NCBI GenBank assembly: GCA_026724425.1
Contig: JAIUCV010000019.1
Coordinates: 9,828,325 to 9,892,324, forward strand
Source of the DNA: Erythrophleum ivorense
Lineage: Eukaryota; Streptophyta; Magnoliopsida; Fabales; Fabaceae
Length of the DNA: 64,000 bases
Direction: 5' to 3'
The notes under the pieces: generated by a model
What the model was told of the DNA's origin: nothing
Databases searched by the model: none
Seen by the model: only the letters and a program-made list of their open reading frames with translations
Shown: in pieces, positions 58,708-64,000 of the stretch
How positions within the stretch are numbered: the first letter of the stretch is position 1
How the letters are laid out: the number at the start of each line of letters is the position of its first letter
Program-made: the position numbers and the translations under genes

Positions 58708-60535
58708 TATGGTATTGAGATTCTTCCTAGAATCTCACTCCCTTCTCCATCCTTATTAACCCATGTCAGGAAAAGAAAAGCAAAGCATTAAAGGAAAGTA
58801 GAGATGCCTAAGGGAGCAGTCAATTAGAAGATGAGAATATATCATATTGTTTAGTTTTATAATGATGTATTCATATTTATAAGATGTGTAAAAACAAATC
58901 TCTAGTATGATCTCTATATTGTACAATATATTGTATGATTAGTGCCTAGTATGATATGAGTTATGGAATTTATGTAGAAGCAATATAATCTAATGTTCAT
59001 GTAATGACAAATTCTTGTTTGAGAAGATTATGATGAGTTAATTTTATACAGTGTACAGTAGTCCAAATATTACAAGTGGTAATGAATTATTGAAAATTTA
59101 TGATTAGATTTATATAATCTTGAGTGATTCTAGTGCATAAGAGTAAGTGGAGATTGTTTGAGATAACCTCTTTAGGTGTTAACTCCAATCTAACTGATCC
59201 TCCTGTGTAATAGAGAGAAAATTCTATCCTATCAAGTTTGTCAATTTTATGAAAAGAAAGGAAAATTTCCAAGTATTAGTTCCTTTAATTAGTGATTCAT
59301 TGTAATGTTGAGCTCAAATATACAAGATGAGAATTAGTAAACTTAGTTGTGATAGATTATGTATGAATTTTATGAGAATTAGCATATATATCAGGTATAG
59401 GATGTTACTTCCTTACCTTGCTATGATTGTGACATGTAATTAAGGCTTTAAGGATGCACTACAATATGTAAATTAAGGCTAAGAAGCCAAGAAAGTGCAT
59501 TTAACCACAAAACAGGGCAAAATTAGAAAATTATATGAATTGTTACATATAATATGTGAATTCTTACTCAAAACTTTTATAGCATGTGGTAACTTATCTA
59601 GATATGTGTTTGTAAAGTTATATAATTTTAGAAAGCCATTTGCTTGCTCAAGTTGGTCATATACAGTGCTAGTTTAGGCTACAAGCAGTTTTGCTAATAA
59701 GATAAGTTAGGGGATTAAGTGGTGAAATTTTAATATGAAATTTCGTTTCCAAAGAGCTAGCGTATCCATCTTTGACTACCAAATTTTGTAATTTTTAGAG
59801 AAAGGTTGATAGTTTAAGCAACTACTTGAAGACCATAAATTTTTTAGGAAGCTGATATGGTAGACCAATGAACTACACAACCTACCTTTATGATTTCACA
59901 TGGCCATGTAAGTTGCATCAATGTATCACATAGCCATGTGAATTTTGAGCTCCTTAAGGAAAAGGCTACATGGGTAGCCCATGTGTTTCAGATAAAATAG
60001 ACAACCAACCATGTTGCTAAAGTAATAGAGAGGAAAATTTTAGTTATGGTTATTTCCTTTTAATATATTAGAGTGTGTGCTTTCTTTTAGACTCAAATTG
60101 AGGTCCTTAAAGTATGTTTGGTTGTGAGAATAGTTAAATAAGTTTTCCTAACTTGAATTTTAATCTAAAAGGTTTAAGAAGCTAAATAAAAACAAACTTT
60201 ATGAGCTTATTATTGTACTCAATGGTTCAAACTTTTAGTATTTCACATGATTGTGAGTATCAACTAATTGACTTTGGATTTGGTCAACTATAGCTACAGT
60301 AGCCCTTGTCATAACATTTTTCATATTAGTGCAAAGTTTCAAGAATACCTACTTTAGGAATGATTTATAACCTATTACTTAGTCCTTTAGATGACCTTAT
60401 TGAATACATTTTAGAGTTTTGGATAGATTCTTCTATGAATATGACTATATATACTATTATATGATAAATAGGATATATACGGTATTCACTTTGAAGATGA
60501 TTTATGTTTAGCTATATGTTCTATATGTAGGGTAA
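58708..60535 (+). mobile_element. Divergent forward LTR, right part
   Basis: This resumes the LTR interrupted at 51303, beginning with the hairpin-like block (ATTGAGATTC then GAATCTCACTCC). It carries three CACATGGC/GCCATGTG palindromes at 59897-59985. No clear LTR end or primer site was found before the gag-like frame at 60536. Confidence 0.5.
59897..59985. repeat. Palindrome cluster CACATGGCCATGTG type
   Basis: Three near-perfect palindromes lie at 59897-59910, 59927-59940 and 59968-59984 (the last ACATGGGTAGCCCATGT). They resemble those of the tandem array at 17.9-23.9 kb, linking the two regions. Confidence 0.85.
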
Positions 60536-60742
60536 ATGGCTAACAATAGAACTCAAGCCAAGAATCTTGAATGAATTTTGGATAATATAGAGTTTTTGGC
60601 TACTAGGCTTGAGGAAAAAGTAGCAACCGAAGCCATAACCACACAACATCTCCAACAAATGCAAGGTGCACTAAAAAGAAAAGATCAAGGAGAAAATGTA
60701 GGATTGTATAAAGAAGAGGAAAATAGAACCACTACAATTTGA
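60536..60742 (+). pseudogene. Possible gag N-terminus remnant
   Basis: The frame starts MANNRTQAKNLE, meets a TGA at codon 13, then continues for 55 codons with a charged, heptad-like pattern (ATRLEEKVATEA, then QHLQQMQGALKR) and stops at TGA. This resembles the coiled-coil start of plant gypsy Gag. Unlike the surrounding chance frames it is polar and not rich in F, L and I. It is cut off at 60753 by a reverse LTR. The TGA at codon 13 could be a decayed CGA. The call rests on composition and pattern only. Confidence 0.35.
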
Positions 60743-60752
60743 AAGGCCTTAG

Positions 60753-63697
60753 TGTCATACCACATATATTCCATTATCATACTCTTCCATTCAATGCTAT
60801 TATATCCATTTTCTGCATGAAATTACAAGAAAAGTATAAAAATAATGCACTTTTGTTACGTAATGTCGAGGTTAAATTTTCAATTCACGTCAGATGGGTC
60901 CCATGGATTAACCAACAACATTCCCTAGTCATTTAGCATTGGTACAAATCATAAGTAACTCAATTTATCCAGCAAACCATGGTTCTCAAATTAAAAATCT
61001 CAAAAATCCCTTTATTCATCACCGATTGTACAGTGGCAGATTTAAGGAAAACTTTGAAAATTTATAACTAAATGTAGAAAAATTAAAATCTTTCATGTCA
61101 TAGCTTTCTGGAAAGCTCTAAGTGTTAAGTTTACGCTAAAAATAATTTCAAGTCATGAACATTGCATCTAGATCATGTTTGACGTCAAAAAAGGCACAAA
61201 GGTCTGACTGACTACTGGTACTGATACAGGTTTCTGATATTAAAAAATGTCCAATTAATTCCACAAAACTCCAATCCATGAAAATGATACCATTCTGAAA
61301 AGATATGGATGCTAGCTAGAGGGAAAAAATCATTATAGACCATTCTAAGTTCGTTTAGACCATTAAAACCAATCAAACAGTAACATAAGTCTAACTGGAC
61401 GCCTGGTACTGGATAACAAATTTAAAAATTCATATCTCCCTCTTTAGACATCCAAATGGGGTGATTCTAGTTTCTGCCTATGAAATTTCATGGTAATTGA
61501 ACATCATTTGCCCCATTATTGACACAGAACAAATTTTGGACCATAGCTACAGTAGTACCAGCAAATTCTAATTTTTAGCTAACTTCAAAAATTCACCAAA
61601 TATTCCATAGACCTCCAAATATACCCACTTTAGCTTCTCAAAAAGCTCTCAACAATCTCTAGATGCATGAAAATTTTCATGGGCAAATTCATTCATTTGG
61701 TTAGATTATGTCATAGGATTCTGATTTGGTCATTTTTGTGCTTCTTAATGGTATCAAAGGGTCCAAATTTGCTTTCAAAGCTACCATGCCCACATGAGCA
61801 TGTGGGAATGCACCAAAATGGCCTAGGAAACTTGTCTCAAAGGTGCATAAACCCAGATTTCATAAACATACTCTTTAACCCTAAGCCATACACAAGGATA
61901 CATACATTCCACATGGCCATCAAATGTCCAAGAATTACATTTACATTCATTTGGTACCAAGTCTCATACATCAAATATTTGGGTATTTACATATGTTCAA
62001 ATGATTATACAACATTTCCCATATGGGATTACATCATATGCCATGCATATGGCTACAATATGAACAAATCACACACTTTGTTGTCAATCTTTCATTTTCC
62101 CACTTGTTGGCTTTCATTACCTTGCTCATTTACTCCACCTAGCATGTTAAGACATTGGAAAGGAGGGAATGAGATTCAAAAAATACCAATAGCTCATCTC
62201 CCTTTCAATCACACATAAATAATGCAATACAAGTTTTAAAAATGCATGCATGGGCATAATGGAATGTGTAATCATTCAAGAAGCATTCTTAGCATTTGAA
62301 CAAGTCACACAAAGCACACATAGGCTTGCCAAGCAAGTGGATTAACCTCACCCATTCTCATCGAGGTTCTTGGACTTGCCTCACCCTTTTCTTAAAGTCC
62401 TTAAACTATGCCTTGCTCTTGGGAGACACTAAGCTTTGTCTCAACCATTCTCAAGGGTTCTTGGCTCATCCCCACCATGGTTAAAGGGTTTTTGGCTTCT
62501 CCACACTCAAGCAAACCAAAGTAAACATATAAAACATTATTTGAAAACATAATTCAACATCATGGTACCATGGGACATAGGCATATACTAGAACACTTGT
62601 CATGGCTTAAATTATGCATACACACATTCAAAGACAAGGTAAGCACACATTTATGCATGAGAGAAAGTAAAGAGAGCTACCTTTGCTATAATTGCACACC
62701 TTTCCTTTGAGCTTTGGATCCTTTCCCTCGACCTCATACTTACAAATAGGTGGGGCTTGTTTTTCTTGGCCTAAACACAATATATGGAAGCCAATTAAGC
62801 TCTTGGAAACATTCCTAAAGTCACACATCCTATTAAAACCTTAAAGTGCTCTAATGATCCTTTTATGGTTCCAAAAGGTGCCTAATGAAGCAACATCTAT
62901 AATTTAAGTTCTTAGCTCCTTTCTTTCCATCCAGTTATAACTCTTGACTCCTTTTAAGCCTCTTGGAGCCATCACACAATTAATTTGAAAGGCTTAGCTA
63001 GGTGTTGCTTCATAAAGCCATAATATGGAACCTATAACTATATCTCACTATCCATGACTTCTAAAATTTTTCCAAGGGTTCCTCTTATCCTCTTCCATCA
63101 TATATGACTTAAAATCAAGTTTGGAATAAATTAAAATTACCGCTAACCTATAGTTTTGCCCTAGGGGAAAATGATACATGAAAAAGGGAAGCAATGAGTT
63201 TGCTTTGTTTTCTTGATGAAAGAGGCATGTGGGGAGGTCTCTAGGGGTCTTAGGAGCTCATCCCAACATTCAATTTGGCCTAGGGAGACTTGCATCAAAA
63301 CAAAATTTTAAATGTGTTCTTGAATTCCTAACAATTCAATCTTCCAATTTTATGATTTTTACTTTGTCTTCTTTGCATAGTCTTAATTCCTACACTCTTT
63401 TTTATAGGATTCACTCTTGATTCTGCCCAAAAACCAACCCCTCTTGGCTGTCCAAAAATGGGACACAACATTCAAGAGGAGGGCAATGAAAGAACAAGCT
63501 TGGAACTTAACAATTTACCTTGATTTCCTTGTCTTTCTTGGATGTTTCTCCCTTTTTTTAGTTTACTCTCTCCAATTTCAAAATTTTCCTTTTTGTTCTG
63601 CCCTCAAAACAGCACCAAACTTCTCATTAAAACTATAGAAAAGAAACTTGAAATGAGAGAAATAAGTTTCAAGAAGGAGCAAATGGAAATTCTTAGG
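60753..63697 (-). mobile_element. Main-family LTR, reverse
   Basis: It starts TGTCATACCACATA, aligned to the LTR end seen at 53854, and continues through the hairpin block (about 62170, decayed), the repeat module (62345-62505) and the leader read as pyrimidines. It stops matching near 63697, where the sequence jumps back to an earlier LTR position. A 183-codon plus-strand frame (61667-62218) is antisense to the LTR and matches the one at 19797. Confidence 0.8.
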
Positions 63698-64000
63698 CCT
63701 CTTAAATTTTTTCCAAGGTTTTCCCTCATCTTCATTCATCATATATGACTCACAAATGGGCTTGAAAAAATTTAAAACTATCCCTAGGTGCCTTGAACCC
63801 TTTAGGCCGAGGCATGCTCCCTTCTTGGCACCCATGGAGTTTGCTTTGTTTTCTTGGTGGAAGATGCATATGAGGAGCTTTCTAGGGATCTTAGGAGCTC
63901 ATATAAACACTCATTTAGGCCTAGGAATTATTGTATCAAATCAAATTTTGCAAAGGACACTTGAAGCCCTAACTTTGCTATCTTGATTTTCCATGGTTGT
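63698..64000 (-). mobile_element. Second reverse LTR fragment, runs off window
   Basis: From about 63698 the sequence repeats LTR blocks already passed at about 63055 (AAATTTTTTCCAAGG, then CATCATATATGACT). It differs from that copy at roughly a quarter of positions and looks closer to the copy at 56220. It is therefore a separate LTR joined to the first, not a recent tandem duplication. Confidence 0.6.

Overview
This is a stretch of repeat-dense, A/T-rich plant nuclear heterochromatin. I find no intact host protein gene, no rRNA or tRNA gene and no CRISPR array. The plant origin rests on four things seen in the sequence: decayed Ty3/gypsy chromovirus pol, tRNA-iMet primer binding sites of the plant type (TTGGTATCAGAGC), a Copia LTR beginning TGTTGGAGATTG, and a TRIM element. 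The species cannot be named from the sequence. Nearly all open frames are chance frames inside LTRs; the longest (183 and 142 codons) are antisense frames at the same place in two copies of one LTR.

Layout. 1-2117: A-rich sequence, probably an LTR of another gypsy lineage with a decayed primer site. 2200-4378: pol remnant (reverse transcriptase end, RNase H, integrase, C-terminal region) with many stops. 5683-16560: inverted and nested pieces of one long-LTR family. 16561-24183 and 27080-27295: end of a divergent LTR, then a tandem array of 0.8-0.9 kb units full of CACATGGC/GCCATGTG palindromes. That array is interrupted by a solo LTR (18983-22869, target duplication CATAT) with a TRIM at its end, by a 69-bp SINE/LINE tail (23080-23148), and by a divergent solo LTR (24184-27079, ATATA) carrying a GC-rich palindrome array. 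27296-33846: more divergent LTRs. 33852-47605: the best element, two ~3.7 kb LTRs around a decayed 4.6 kb interior, with primer site, polypurine tract and target duplication TATGA; its 5' LTR holds a 1,555-bp Copia solo LTR (TTGTA). 48865-60535: a divergent LTR split by a solo LTR of the main family (51304-58702, TAAAG), itself split by an opposite-strand solo LTR of the same family (53854-57520, GGAGA). 60536-60742: a possible gag start. 60753-64000: reverse-strand LTRs running off the window.

The insertion order can be read from nesting: host LTR, then forward solo LTR, then reverse solo LTR at 48.9-60.5 kb; host LTR, then complete element, then Copia solo LTR at 30.7-47.6 kb; tandem array, then solo LTR, then TRIM at 18-24 kb. 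The most unusual signals are arrays of short palindromes that differ in sequence between LTR subfamilies, a 7-3-7 hairpin kept in most LTR copies, and a ~30-bp internal repeat module. LTR boundaries supported by target duplications are exact to the base; other boundaries were judged by eye and may be off by tens of bases.
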